This document shows, one piece after another, positions 1-5,282 of a stretch of 5,464 nucleotides of DNA. The position numbers and the translations under genes were made by a program. The DNA is from CAZOVB01 sp964583095 (GTDB lineage Bacteria > Planctomycetota > Phycisphaerae > SM23-33). The notes beneath the pieces were generated by a model. That model had not been told where the DNA came from and did not search any database. It saw nothing but the letters and a program-made list of their open reading frames with translations. The stretch spans positions 1 to 5,464 of the forward strand of contig CAZOVB010000130.1 in assembly GCA_964583095.1 (NCBI GenBank). The letters are read 5' to 3'. Numbering within the stretch: position 1 is the stretch's first letter; each line of letters starts with the position of its first letter.

Positions 1-84
1 ACAGGCAGGCCCAAGCATCCTGGGGCCTCCGGCGGCGCCGCTGAACGGTCGCTTCGAGAAATGCCCGGCAAATTCAGACTTTGA
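1..84 (+). CDS. Possible 3' end of a gene entering from the left edge (unrecognised, doubtful)
   Basis: The first 60 bases are clearly more GC-rich than what follows, with GGCGGCGCCGCTG-like wording suggesting coding sequence or a different origin. In frame 1 the plus strand reads 27 codons from the edge, ending REMPGKFRL and a TGA at 82-84. A second plus frame stays open further, into the tandem repeats. No family is recognisable from so short a piece, and it may simply be intergenic. Confidence 0.15.
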   Translation, partial: TGRPKHPGASGGAAERSLREMPGKFRL

Positions 85-130
85 AAACATAGAAAAAAAA
101 CGAACTCAAGTGAAAAGCCCTGACCTTTCT

Positions 131-384
131 CTGTGTCCTCTGTGCTCTCCGTGGTTCCTCCCCATACCACCCAACCCCGATATACGATGATGAGGTACGG
201 TAGTACCGAGAAAACCCAAATCCCCCTCCGTGTCCTCTGTGTTCTCCGTGGTTTCTCCCCATACCACCCAACCCCGATATACGATGATGAGGTACGGTAG
301 TACCGAGAAAACCCAAATCCCCCACCGTGTCCTCTGTGTTCTCCGTGGTTCCTCCCCATACCACCCAACCCCGACATACGATGA
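131..384. repeat. 97-bp tandem repeat, about 2.6 copies
   Basis: The units start at 134, 231 and 328, exactly 97 bp apart. Copies 1 and 2 differ at 3 of 97 positions. The third copy is cut off after 57 bp at position 384 and differs from copy 2 at 2 positions. Each full unit carries a hairpin, GGTAC-GGTA-GTACC (194-207 in copy 1). The start of each copy is built of 9-bp sub-repeats, for example TCTCTGTGT/CCTCTGTGC/TCTCCGTGG at 128-154. A 97-bp period is not a multiple of three and shifts any reading frame, arguing against coding. The reverse complement has the 'CACGGAGAGCACAGAGG' wording that I recall from intergenic regions of many environmental bacteria. Confidence 0.9.
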
Positions 385-401
385 CTTCGACAGGCTCAGT
401 G
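385..401. repeat. CTTCGACAGGCTCAGTG-type dispersed element
   Basis: The 17-bp CTTCGACAGGCTCAGTG starts exactly where the third 97-bp copy breaks off. From recollection this wording is a frequent dispersed intergenic repeat in environmental bacterial genomes, often mis-annotated as short 'LSLSK' or 'TEPVEV' peptides. Other copies would lie outside the window. Confidence 0.5.
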
Positions 402-407
402 CAGTCC

Positions 408-468
408 CTTTTTGTAACGTAATACTTTTCTATCAAATGAATTCTGTTTGATGGCCGAGCGGAGCGCC
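408..468. repeat. Flanking repeat module A, left copy
   Basis: This copy runs from CTTTTTG (408-414) through ATCAAATGAATTCTG to GAGCGGAGCGCC (457-468). It matches 5120-5175 in the same orientation with small indels: the CTTTTTG start, a CTATCAAATGAATTCTG or CTACCAAATTAATTCTG middle, and an identical 12-bp end. It also contains ATCAAA/TTTGAT arms (432-437, 447-452). It lies just downstream of the sulfatase and shows no T-tract terminator on the minus strand. Confidence 0.6.
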
Positions 469-470
469 GT

Positions 471-500
471 ATCGAGTCCCGATCATTAGTCGGGAATATG
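471..500. repeat. Repeat module B with TCCCGA/TCGGGA hairpin, left copy
   Basis: ATCGAGTCCCGAT at 471-483 is identical to 4762-4774. The whole 30-bp block matches 4762-4791 at about 24 of 30 positions, both containing a TCCCGA-loop-TCGGGA hairpin (477-482 with 490-495 here). It sits 25 bp past the sulfatase stop codon. No run of T follows on the minus strand, so a rho-independent terminator is not supported. Confidence 0.6.
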
Positions 501-524
501 CCGATGTATCCGGCTTTGCCTGCC

Positions 525-2006
525 TTAGTGGTTGGCCGAATTCACAAACGGCGCGGAAGGCGTATAATGCTCCCAGAAAGTCGTTGCGCCCGCGGGATCA
601 TCGAACGCATCGCGCTGTTTGACAAACTCTTTCTGAAGACGCGCCGGAACCGATGCGTAGCGGGGATCAGAAGCTAAATCGTTGCATTCATGCGGATCTT
701 CGACAAGATCGTAAAGAAGCGTCCGACTCACGACCTTTTCAGTATCTTCATTCTTACACGCGTATGCAAGAAGCTTATAGCGACCATCGAAAAAGCCTCG
801 CCAGTTGTTCATATACGCAAAATAGAGGCTGTCCCGGTGATGCTCGACCGTTCCATTGATCAACGGCATAAGGCTTTCGCCTTCGACCGAATCAGGCGCG
901 GCGATCCCCGCGCAATCACACAGCGTGGGAAAGCAGTCATACAAATAGGTCAGGGCATCGCTCTTTTTGTTTTCGGGTATGCCCGGGCCGCTTATCAGCA
1001 GCGGCACATGCACATCATGATCATAATTGGTCTGCTTATGATAGCAGCCATGCCTGCCCATAGCGATGCCATTATCGCCGGCGAACACAATAACGGTATT
1101 GTCAAGCACCCCTTTTTTGTCAAGAGCGTCGATGATTTTTCCGACCTGCTCGTCGATATGGCTGATCATTCCGTAATAGAGGGCAAGCAGCTTTTTCATG
1201 TTCGCTTCATCGATAGGCCATGTATTGTATTTGACCACCGCATCGGACACGCACTCATCACTGCTCTGCAAGGGCCGTACGGTATCTCCTTTCGGGCTTC
1301 TGTCGAAAGGATGCTCGGGAAGAAACGTATCGGGAAGAGCCATATTTTCGGGATCGTACAATTTTTTGCAGCGCTCGGGAACCATCAGCGGGTCATGCGG
1401 CGCGGTATAAGCGACATAAGCGAAAAACGGCTCGTTGTCATCGACCCGATTCAGGAATCGAAGGGTAGCATCGGTAAATATCTCGGTCGAAAAGCGGGAT
1501 ATTTTCCGCCCCCGTTCGGGACGATAGTTTCCGGAGGGGTCGAAATCCTGCAAATTCAGGCCCATGTGAAAACCCATGCCGCCAAACAGAAGCGCTTCCG
1601 CATCGGTAAATCCTCTCGCGATCACGCCCGGGCCGTTGTGCTGCTTGCCGGTTGCAAAGGTGCGATATCCGGCTTTGCGAAATGTCTCGGGCATCGTTTC
1701 GTATTCTTCCCCCAGCCATCCCCATTTCGACCGTCCATCGTAGGTCGGCACGTTGTCGTGCCCGGTCCTGAAAAGCGAGCGCCCCGTATGCAGCATAGCG
1801 CGGCTGGGACAACATACCGCCGGACTGTTGCCGCCCATGATATATGCGCGCGTGAAAGAGACACCCCGCTGAACCAGGTGATCAAGATTGGGCGTATGGA
1901 TATTGGCATTGCCCAATGCGCGAATGGTATCGAATTGTTGATCATCCGTGAGAATGAAGACGACATTCGGGCGCTCGGTATCAGGATGATTCGATTGTTT
2001 GTTCAT
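525..2006 (-). CDS. Type I (S1 family, formylglycine-dependent) sulfatase
   Basis: A 493-residue arylsulfatase-superfamily enzyme expected to hydrolyse sulfate esters, most likely on a sulfated glycan given its neighbour. Seen: RPNVVFILTDDQ (residues 12-23) with metal ligands D21/D22; the sulfatase signature CCPSRAMLHTGR (65-76), in which C65 is the residue to be oxidised to formylglycine and R69 its partner; GKQH (120-123) with K121 and H123; TAPHDP with H204; AGDNG (309-313) with D311/N312; HKQTNYDHDVHVPLLI with K324; and the usual C-terminal block RGFFDGRYKLLAY...LLYDLVEDPHE (about 403-440). Length is normal for the family. The ATG at 2006 is firm: an in-frame TGA lies 15 nt upstream and the conserved core begins 11 residues in. 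There is no hydrophobic leader, so the protein looks cytoplasmic, unlike the secreted hydrolase encoded just upstream. The ribosome-binding site is weak (GAAAGA, 8 nt from ATG). Family is very sure; subfamily and substrate are not assigned. A maturase (FGE or anSME) must be encoded elsewhere. Confidence 0.96.
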   Translation of the reverse strand: MNKQSNHPDTERPNVVFILTDDQQFDTIRALGNANIHTPNLDHLVQRGVSFTRAYIMGGNSPAVCCPSRAMLHTGRSLFRTGHDNVPTYDGRSKWGWLGEEYETMPETFRKAGYRTFATGKQHNGPGVIARGFTDAEALLFGGMGFHMGLNLQDFDPSGNYRPERGRKISRFSTEIFTDATLRFLNRVDDNEPFFAYVAYTAPHDPLMVPERCKKLYDPENMALPDTFLPEHPFDRSPKGDTVRPLQSSDECVSDAVVKYNTWPIDEANMKKLLALYYGMISHIDEQVGKIIDALDKKGVLDNTVIVFAGDNGIAMGRHGCYHKQTNYDHDVHVPLLISGPGIPENKKSDALTYLYDCFPTLCDCAGIAAPDSVEGESLMPLINGTVEHHRDSLYFAYMNNWRGFFDGRYKLLAYACKNEDTEKVVSRTLLYDLVEDPHECNDLASDPRYASVPARLQKEFVKQRDAFDDPAGATTFWEHYTPSAPFVNSANH

Positions 2007-2015
2007 AATGCTAAT

Positions 2016-2033
2016 CTTTCATTGAAATGAAAG
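2016..2033 (-). promoter_or_regulatory. Intercistronic hairpin overlapping the weak sulfatase RBS
   Basis: In the 41-bp gap between the two genes the minus strand reads CTTTCAT-TTCA-ATGAAAG, a perfect 7-bp stem with a 4-nt loop, about 14 nt after the upstream stop codon. Its 3' arm contains the only purine-rich stretch (GAAAGA) near the sulfatase ATG. No U-tract follows, so it is unlikely to be a terminator. Inference: it may limit free initiation and couple sulfatase translation to the upstream gene. Confidence 0.5.
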
Positions 2034-2047
2034 CGGCATTCCAAGCG

Positions 2048-4684
2048 TTACCGCACCATGGCTAATGATTTCGAGACGATGCGATTGCCAATAGCTATCG
2101 AGACAATATACGTTCCTTTTGCAATGGAGCGCCCATCGCTAGTGCCGCCGCGCCAGACAAACTCGTGGGCGCCCGCGGCAAAGCTCTTCTTCGCCAGACG
2201 AGATATCACTCGCCCTTTCGTATCGACCAGAGTAGCTTCCACGACGCCTGGGGCGTCAAGGTGCAGTCGCACGTGAAACGCGCCTTTTCGCTGCTGAACG
2301 GTTATCCCTCCGGCGACGCTCTTGGATAATCCGACTTTCGCGCTTACTACATCATCCTTCTTTTTCCTTTTATCACCCCACCATTTAACCCATCCATCCG
2401 ATGCAACCGGCGCGATAGTCGCCTGCGGAGCGGAGGCGGCCGAATGAAGCAGCGCCGATTCACCCTTTCGTAAATCAATTTCGATCAGATTGTCGTCGGA
2501 ATCGGTAATCGTAAGCTCCCGATTCGCCGTCACTTCGATCGGCCGAGCCATATCAGTCCAGATCCGGCACCGCTCGCCGGCGTTGCTCGTGACAGCAATA
2601 AAGCTAACCGCGCCATTCTCCCTTGCGGCGCTTACCGAAAAATCCCCCTGCGCACGCATGTCATAAAAAGAAACATCCGCCCATGCATCGGGAATAGCGG
2701 GAAAAACCCGAATAGTTCCGCCCCAGCTTTGAAGCGCCATATCCTGCAAAGAGCGTACGAAGATTAAAGGCGTTTCATTCAAAAAGGTGGTGGCCGCTCC
2801 CCAGCTCGTGCCACGGCCCAGCCGCCCCATTCCCTGCAGAAGCCAGTGGTGCGCCGTCTGAGCGTCACGCATATTTGCATACATCGATACCGCCGCGCCC
2901 ATCGACCAGGGGCGGTCCTGCATGCCCCGGCCGGTCCACCAGTCGATCGATTTTTTCATGATGTTGCGGTCATCGGGATTATCCCAATTCACCACATTCA
3001 ACGGATAAATCATCAGCAAATGAGACCAATGACGGTGACTGCCGACTTCAAGGTTGGGGTAAACCAGATAGCCGTTTGCATTTTGAGGATACGGCGTCAG
3101 ATCGCCGATGAGTTCATCCAATGCGGCGATTTCCGTGTCATTCAATTCCCATTTTTCATTGAGTTCTTTGATTGTTTTGACCGCCCATCGAATAACCGAA
3201 AGACCATAATTTGCATCGGGTTGATCATAGACCCCAATTTCCGGCGAATAGGTACTGGGCAGATGATAATAGCCGTCACCCGCCTTTTCACCTAATTTAT
3301 AAACGAATCCGCGCATAACCATTTTTAGCAGCTTGTAGCAATTTTTCCCGGTCTGTTCATCCATGGCCATGCGGTAGTGCTGATAATAATCGTGCAGCAG
3401 CCATCCGAAATTAGCTAACCGTTCGCCGCTTATGCCACCCGCATTACTAACCGAAGGATCCAAATCGAAAACCTTAATATCGAGAGGAATATCGTCAATA
3501 GTACGCCGCGGCAAATTCAGGGCGTCTACATGGCCGGGATCGAGCATTTGCAAATTGACCCTTCGCCCAATTCCAACCACCATGGGATCATCGCAACTCA
3601 TATTATCGGAAAGGTTATGAATATTTGAATCTATCGCATTGATCATGTTTTGGGATAAATCGAGATAATTTGAAGCGAACAAGGGAAGATATTGCACTTG
3701 CGCATTCATATCACAGGTCAAATGATTCCAGCGTCCTTCATCATTCGGCCAGACTCCCGAATTATCCGTAATAAGACCGCCCGGTCGCCATAAGCAGCCG
3801 GCCCGATACACGCCAATCCAATACAGGCTTTCGAGCTTCGTTTCGGGGATCGAGAAAAAATGGCGCTGATAAAATGCATGCCAGTAGTTTTTATGAACCG
3901 CCTCCCATGCGGCAAGATCCTTTGCCATATTTTCAGAGACACGCTGCTTTGTCTCATCCAGGGATGATCCCTCATTGGCTGATCCGACCGACAGATACAT
4001 CGCGCCGCCAGACTGTTTCCATGCAACGCTGATATCGCCATTGCCCTCGCCGGAATAGGGCTGTATGCAGGTAACCCAGTCTCCGTCAACCCGCTGCGTG
4101 CACGTCGTGTCCAAAGGCGCAAAAAAAACATCATCTTTTAGCACGCCGCCGGTTGTAGTGTATGACAGATAAATAACATCATCATTTGCATGGGTAAATG
4201 TTCTGAAGCTTACTTCACCCGCGGATGTCGTGATCGATCCACTTATGGAGGCATTCCATAGATCCATGTGAATCGTCCCGCTCTGGTATTCTCCTGTCAG
4301 CGGCATTATAACATCGCCAATCCCGAAGTGATTGAATTCCGGTTTGCTATCGGCGTTTCTCATGCCATAGGCATCCTGCCGTCCCAATCGCCATACCAGC
4401 GCGGTATCGGATCGCGCATAGAATACCTGCGCGCCGATCATGCCATTGCCCATGAACGCGCCGCCATTGCTCTGACGGCTTTTCTTGTGCGCCATATTAT
4501 ATGTTTCGTCTTGCCAAATGAGGTCATGACGATCCATAAAGGTTTCCCAATCGACATCCAGTGAAACGTTTTGAACCCCCGCATAAACATTGGATTGCGC
4601 AAACAGTACAAAAATCAGGTGCAGAACGGGATAGGCGTTTCGATAACGCTTCAATGTCCGCCGGATAGTGCATTTCGGTTTCAC
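2048..4684 (-). CDS. Secreted GH95-like glycoside hydrolase with C-terminal FlgD-like sorting-type domain
   Basis: An 878-residue protein resembling GH95 (inverting alpha-L-fucosidases and alpha-L-galactosidases). Seen in order: basic n-region and hydrophobic core (20-30) with probable cleavage after VYA35; GH95_N-like domain (about 55-240) with GGAFMGNGMIGA (74-85); (alpha/alpha)6-type catalytic region (about 260-655) with GRWNHLTCDMNAQVQY (317-332), STYSPE (477-482), GSHRHWSHL (548-556) and FLNETP (634-639); the GH95-type C-terminal block MALQSWGGTIRVFPAIPDAW (649-668) and DMRAQGDF (675-682); a linker with a KRKKK stretch (about 745-800); and an FlgD-like Ig domain (about 800-878) with LVDTKGRVISRL, FVWRGGTSDGR and KGTYIVSI. 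The start is GTG, supported by AGGAG 7 nt upstream. By eye E482 matches the GH95 general acid, but D325 and E637 sit where Asn and Asp are usual. First gene of the cluster, 41 bp ahead of the sulfatase. Broad family is confident; exact family membership and substrate (fucoside, galactoside or other) are inference. Confidence 0.88.
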   Translation of the reverse strand: MKPKCTIRRTLKRYRNAYPVLHLIFVLFAQSNVYAGVQNVSLDVDWETFMDRHDLIWQDETYNMAHKKSRQSNGGAFMGNGMIGAQVFYARSDTALVWRLGRQDAYGMRNADSKPEFNHFGIGDVIMPLTGEYQSGTIHMDLWNASISGSITTSAGEVSFRTFTHANDDVIYLSYTTTGGVLKDDVFFAPLDTTCTQRVDGDWVTCIQPYSGEGNGDISVAWKQSGGAMYLSVGSANEGSSLDETKQRVSENMAKDLAAWEAVHKNYWHAFYQRHFFSIPETKLESLYWIGVYRAGCLWRPGGLITDNSGVWPNDEGRWNHLTCDMNAQVQYLPLFASNYLDLSQNMINAIDSNIHNLSDNMSCDDPMVVGIGRRVNLQMLDPGHVDALNLPRRTIDDIPLDIKVFDLDPSVSNAGGISGERLANFGWLLHDYYQHYRMAMDEQTGKNCYKLLKMVMRGFVYKLGEKAGDGYYHLPSTYSPEIGVYDQPDANYGLSVIRWAVKTIKELNEKWELNDTEIAALDELIGDLTPYPQNANGYLVYPNLEVGSHRHWSHLLMIYPLNVVNWDNPDDRNIMKKSIDWWTGRGMQDRPWSMGAAVSMYANMRDAQTAHHWLLQGMGRLGRGTSWGAATTFLNETPLIFVRSLQDMALQSWGGTIRVFPAIPDAWADVSFYDMRAQGDFSVSAARENGAVSFIAVTSNAGERCRIWTDMARPIEVTANRELTITDSDDNLIEIDLRKGESALLHSAASAPQATIAPVASDGWVKWWGDKRKKKDDVVSAKVGLSKSVAGGITVQQRKGAFHVRLHLDAPGVVEATLVDTKGRVISRLAKKSFAAGAHEFVWRGGTSDGRSIAKGTYIVSIAIGNRIVSKSLAMVR

Positions 4685-4690
4685 GGGAAT

Positions 4691-4696
4691 TCTCCT
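4691..4696 (-). promoter_or_regulatory. Shine-Dalgarno site deciding the GTG start of the GH95-like gene
   Basis: On the minus strand AGGAGA lies 7 nt (measured from AGGAG) before the GTG at 4684-4682. It is the only strong Shine-Dalgarno-like site near the start. The signal peptide directly follows this start, which agrees with GTG as the true initiation codon. Confidence 0.75.
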
Positions 4697-4741
4697 GCAG
4701 GTTGGTCTTGCATTGTGTTTCGGTAATTCAGTATTTCATGC

Positions 4742-4888
4742 CTGTCCGAAAACCCTCGTTCATCGAGTCCCGATAGTACATCGGGAAGATGAACTCCCCC
4801 GTTTCGGGGCGAAAATGGGCACCTTCCCGATATGTTATCCCGATATGCTATCGGGACTCGGCGTCCGTTCTCGGGCTTTTCCGGACAG
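4742..4888. repeat. Large nested inverted repeat (MITE-like or cruciform element) in the operon leader
   Basis: Four pairs of arms nest around one centre. The outer arms are CTGTCCG (4742-4748, with AAAA following) against TTTT-CCGGACAG (4877-4888). Next come CGAGTCCCGATAG (4764-4776) with CTATCGGGACTCG (4848-4860), a perfect 13 bp; ATCGGGAAG (4780-4788) with CTTCCCGAT (4823-4831), a perfect 9 bp; and CCCCG (4797-4801) with CGGGG (4805-4809) around a TTT loop. Two alternative local hairpins exist: TCCCGAT/ATCGGGA at 4768-4786 and TCCCGATA/TATCGGGA at 4838-4856. A TCAT occurs 2 nt before the left end and directly after the right end, a marginal candidate target duplication. It lies between the presumed promoter and the GTG start, so it would be part of the mRNA leader. 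No coding capacity is apparent. Confidence 0.7.
4762..4791. repeat. Repeat module B, right copy (inside the nested inverted repeat)
   Basis: Same-orientation partner of 471-500, with the hairpin TCCCGAT-AGTAC-ATCGGGA at 4768-4786. A third, inverted relative of the core (CTATCGGGACTCG) lies at 4848-4860. Together these indicate a small repeat family built from the CGAGTCCCGAT core. Confidence 0.6.
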
Positions 4889-4889
4889 T

Positions 4890-4984
4890 CATTGTAATTT
4901 AACAATAAATTACCGGTTTCAACTAAATGATGTTCGACACAAATGACATCAAATCATGATATGAAAGGGCATTGCTTCAAAAAG
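4890..4984 (-). promoter_or_regulatory. Probable promoter region of the leftward GH95-sulfatase cluster
   Basis: This is the most AT-rich part of the upstream gap. Two weak sigma70-like pairs can be drawn on the minus strand: TTTTTG (4983-4978) with TATCAT (4961-4956), 16-nt spacer; and TTGAAA (4922-4917) with TAAATT (4901-4896), 15-nt spacer. A 6-bp inverted repeat TGATGT/ACATCA (4928-4933, 4946-4951) and an ATCATGAT palindrome (4953-4960) also lie here. Neither promoter is convincing alone. If transcription starts here, the mRNA has a leader of about 200-270 nt that includes the nested inverted repeat. Confidence 0.3.
4894..4913. promoter_or_regulatory. Perfect palindrome, candidate operator
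   Basis: GTAATTTA-ACAA-TAAATTAC has perfect 8-bp arms and a 4-nt centre, in an AT-rich stretch about 210 bp upstream of the GH95-like start, at the foot of the nested inverted repeat. Its size and position fit a binding site for a dimeric regulator near the promoter. No regulator gene is in the window and the binding protein is unknown. Confidence 0.4.
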
Positions 4985-5119
4985 GACCCGTTGTCGGCAT
5001 CAATCCCGGGCCATAAACAGTGTCTGACCGCCCCCCCCTTCGTTCGCTGAACGTGCGATGCTCTGAACTGCCTCGACGTATCTAATCAAGCGAATTGGCA
5101 ATTTCAGCCTGAAAACGGA

Positions 5120-5175
5120 CTTTTTGCAGTATTTGTCTACCAAATTAATTCTGCCCGGTAGCTGAGCGGAGCGCC
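5120..5175. repeat. Flanking repeat module A, right copy
   Basis: Diverged direct copy of 408-468: CTTTTTG start (5120-5126), CTACCAAATTAATTCTG middle, and GAGCGGAGCGCC end (5164-5175). With the left copy it brackets the entire two-gene cluster and its promoter region. Confidence 0.6.
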
Positions 5176-5197
5176 ATGCCGAGCGCAGCGCCGATGG
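5164..5197. repeat. 17-bp tandem duplication
   Basis: GAGCGGAGCGCCATGCC (5164-5180) is followed at once by GAGCGCAGCGCCGATGG (5181-5197), 13 of 17 positions alike. It continues the end of repeat module A and is GC-rich compared with the sequence just before it. Confidence 0.55.
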
Positions 5198-5207
5198 AAG
5201 CAATGGC

Positions 5208-5230
5208 GTATGCGCGGAGCCGACGCATAC
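5208..5230. repeat. Short inverted repeat GTATGCG/CGCATAC
   Basis: Perfect 7-bp arms (5208-5214 and 5224-5230) around a 9-nt loop, immediately after the 17-bp duplication. Probably another part of the composite intergenic repeat. No T-tract on either side. Confidence 0.45.
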
Positions 5231-5250
5231 ATCAGTCTGGAGTCCAATTA

Positions 5251-5282
5251 TCACACAAACGAGGGATGCTGTTCATCCCTCG
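5251..5282 (-). terminator. Possible rho-independent terminator for a leftward transcript from beyond the right edge
   Basis: On the minus strand CGAGGGATG-AACAG-CATCCCTCG forms a perfect 9-bp, GC-rich stem with a 5-nt loop (5282-5260), followed by TTTGTGTG. The T-tract is short and interrupted, which weakens the call. On the plus strand no T-run follows. The stop codon of the edge reading frame lies in the hairpin at 5273-5275, a tight arrangement that would suit a gene end. Confidence 0.4.

Larger units (their letters stand above)
85..524. other. Gene-free repeat region downstream of the sulfatase
   Basis: No believable coding region. After an A8 tract (91-98) come the 97-bp tandem repeats, the CTTCGACAGG element, module A and module B, nearly end to end up to the sulfatase stop. 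I see no tRNA, CRISPR or clear terminator here. The leftward transcript must end in or beyond this region, perhaps by a factor-dependent mechanism. Confidence 0.6.
4985..5250. other. Gene-poor intergenic stretch upstream of the cluster
   Basis: Contains a run of eight C (5031-5038), repeat module A, the 17-bp duplication and the GTATGCG inverted repeat. Short open frames on the minus strand (5000-5254) and plus strand (from 5210) are made largely of repeat sequence and have no recognisable domain or ribosome-binding site. No RNA gene recognised. Confidence 0.5.

Noticed and set aside
131..384. CRISPR array
   Set aside because: The full 97-bp unit is repeated, including what would be the spacers; there are no unique spacers between short repeats.
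74..436. 120-codon minus-strand frame
   Set aside because: It is a translation of the 97-bp tandem repeats, switching frame from copy to copy because 97 is not divisible by three. No ribosome-binding site or domain.
471..500. Rho-independent terminator after the sulfatase
   Set aside because: There is a hairpin, but no T-tract follows on the minus strand, and the same element occurs upstream of the cluster as a repeat.
1438..1966. Minus-strand frames inside the sulfatase gene (1438-1815 and 1622-1966)
   Set aside because: Alternative frames of the sulfatase with no domain features. The true frame carries all conserved residues.
690..2030. 446-codon open frame on the plus strand
   Set aside because: It lies antisense to the sulfatase, which has complete family motifs. 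The predicted protein has no recognisable domain and reads as the reverse of conserved sulfatase codons.
4681..4905. Small minus-strand gene overlapping the GH95-like start
   Set aside because: It is made almost entirely of the nested inverted repeat and has no recognisable domain.
5031..5038. Phase-variable C8 tract
   Set aside because: It lies in no supported gene or promoter element, so slippage would have no evident effect.
5000..5254. 84-codon minus-strand frame
   Set aside because: Built largely from repeat module A and the tandem 17-bp duplication. Weak start context and no family resemblance.
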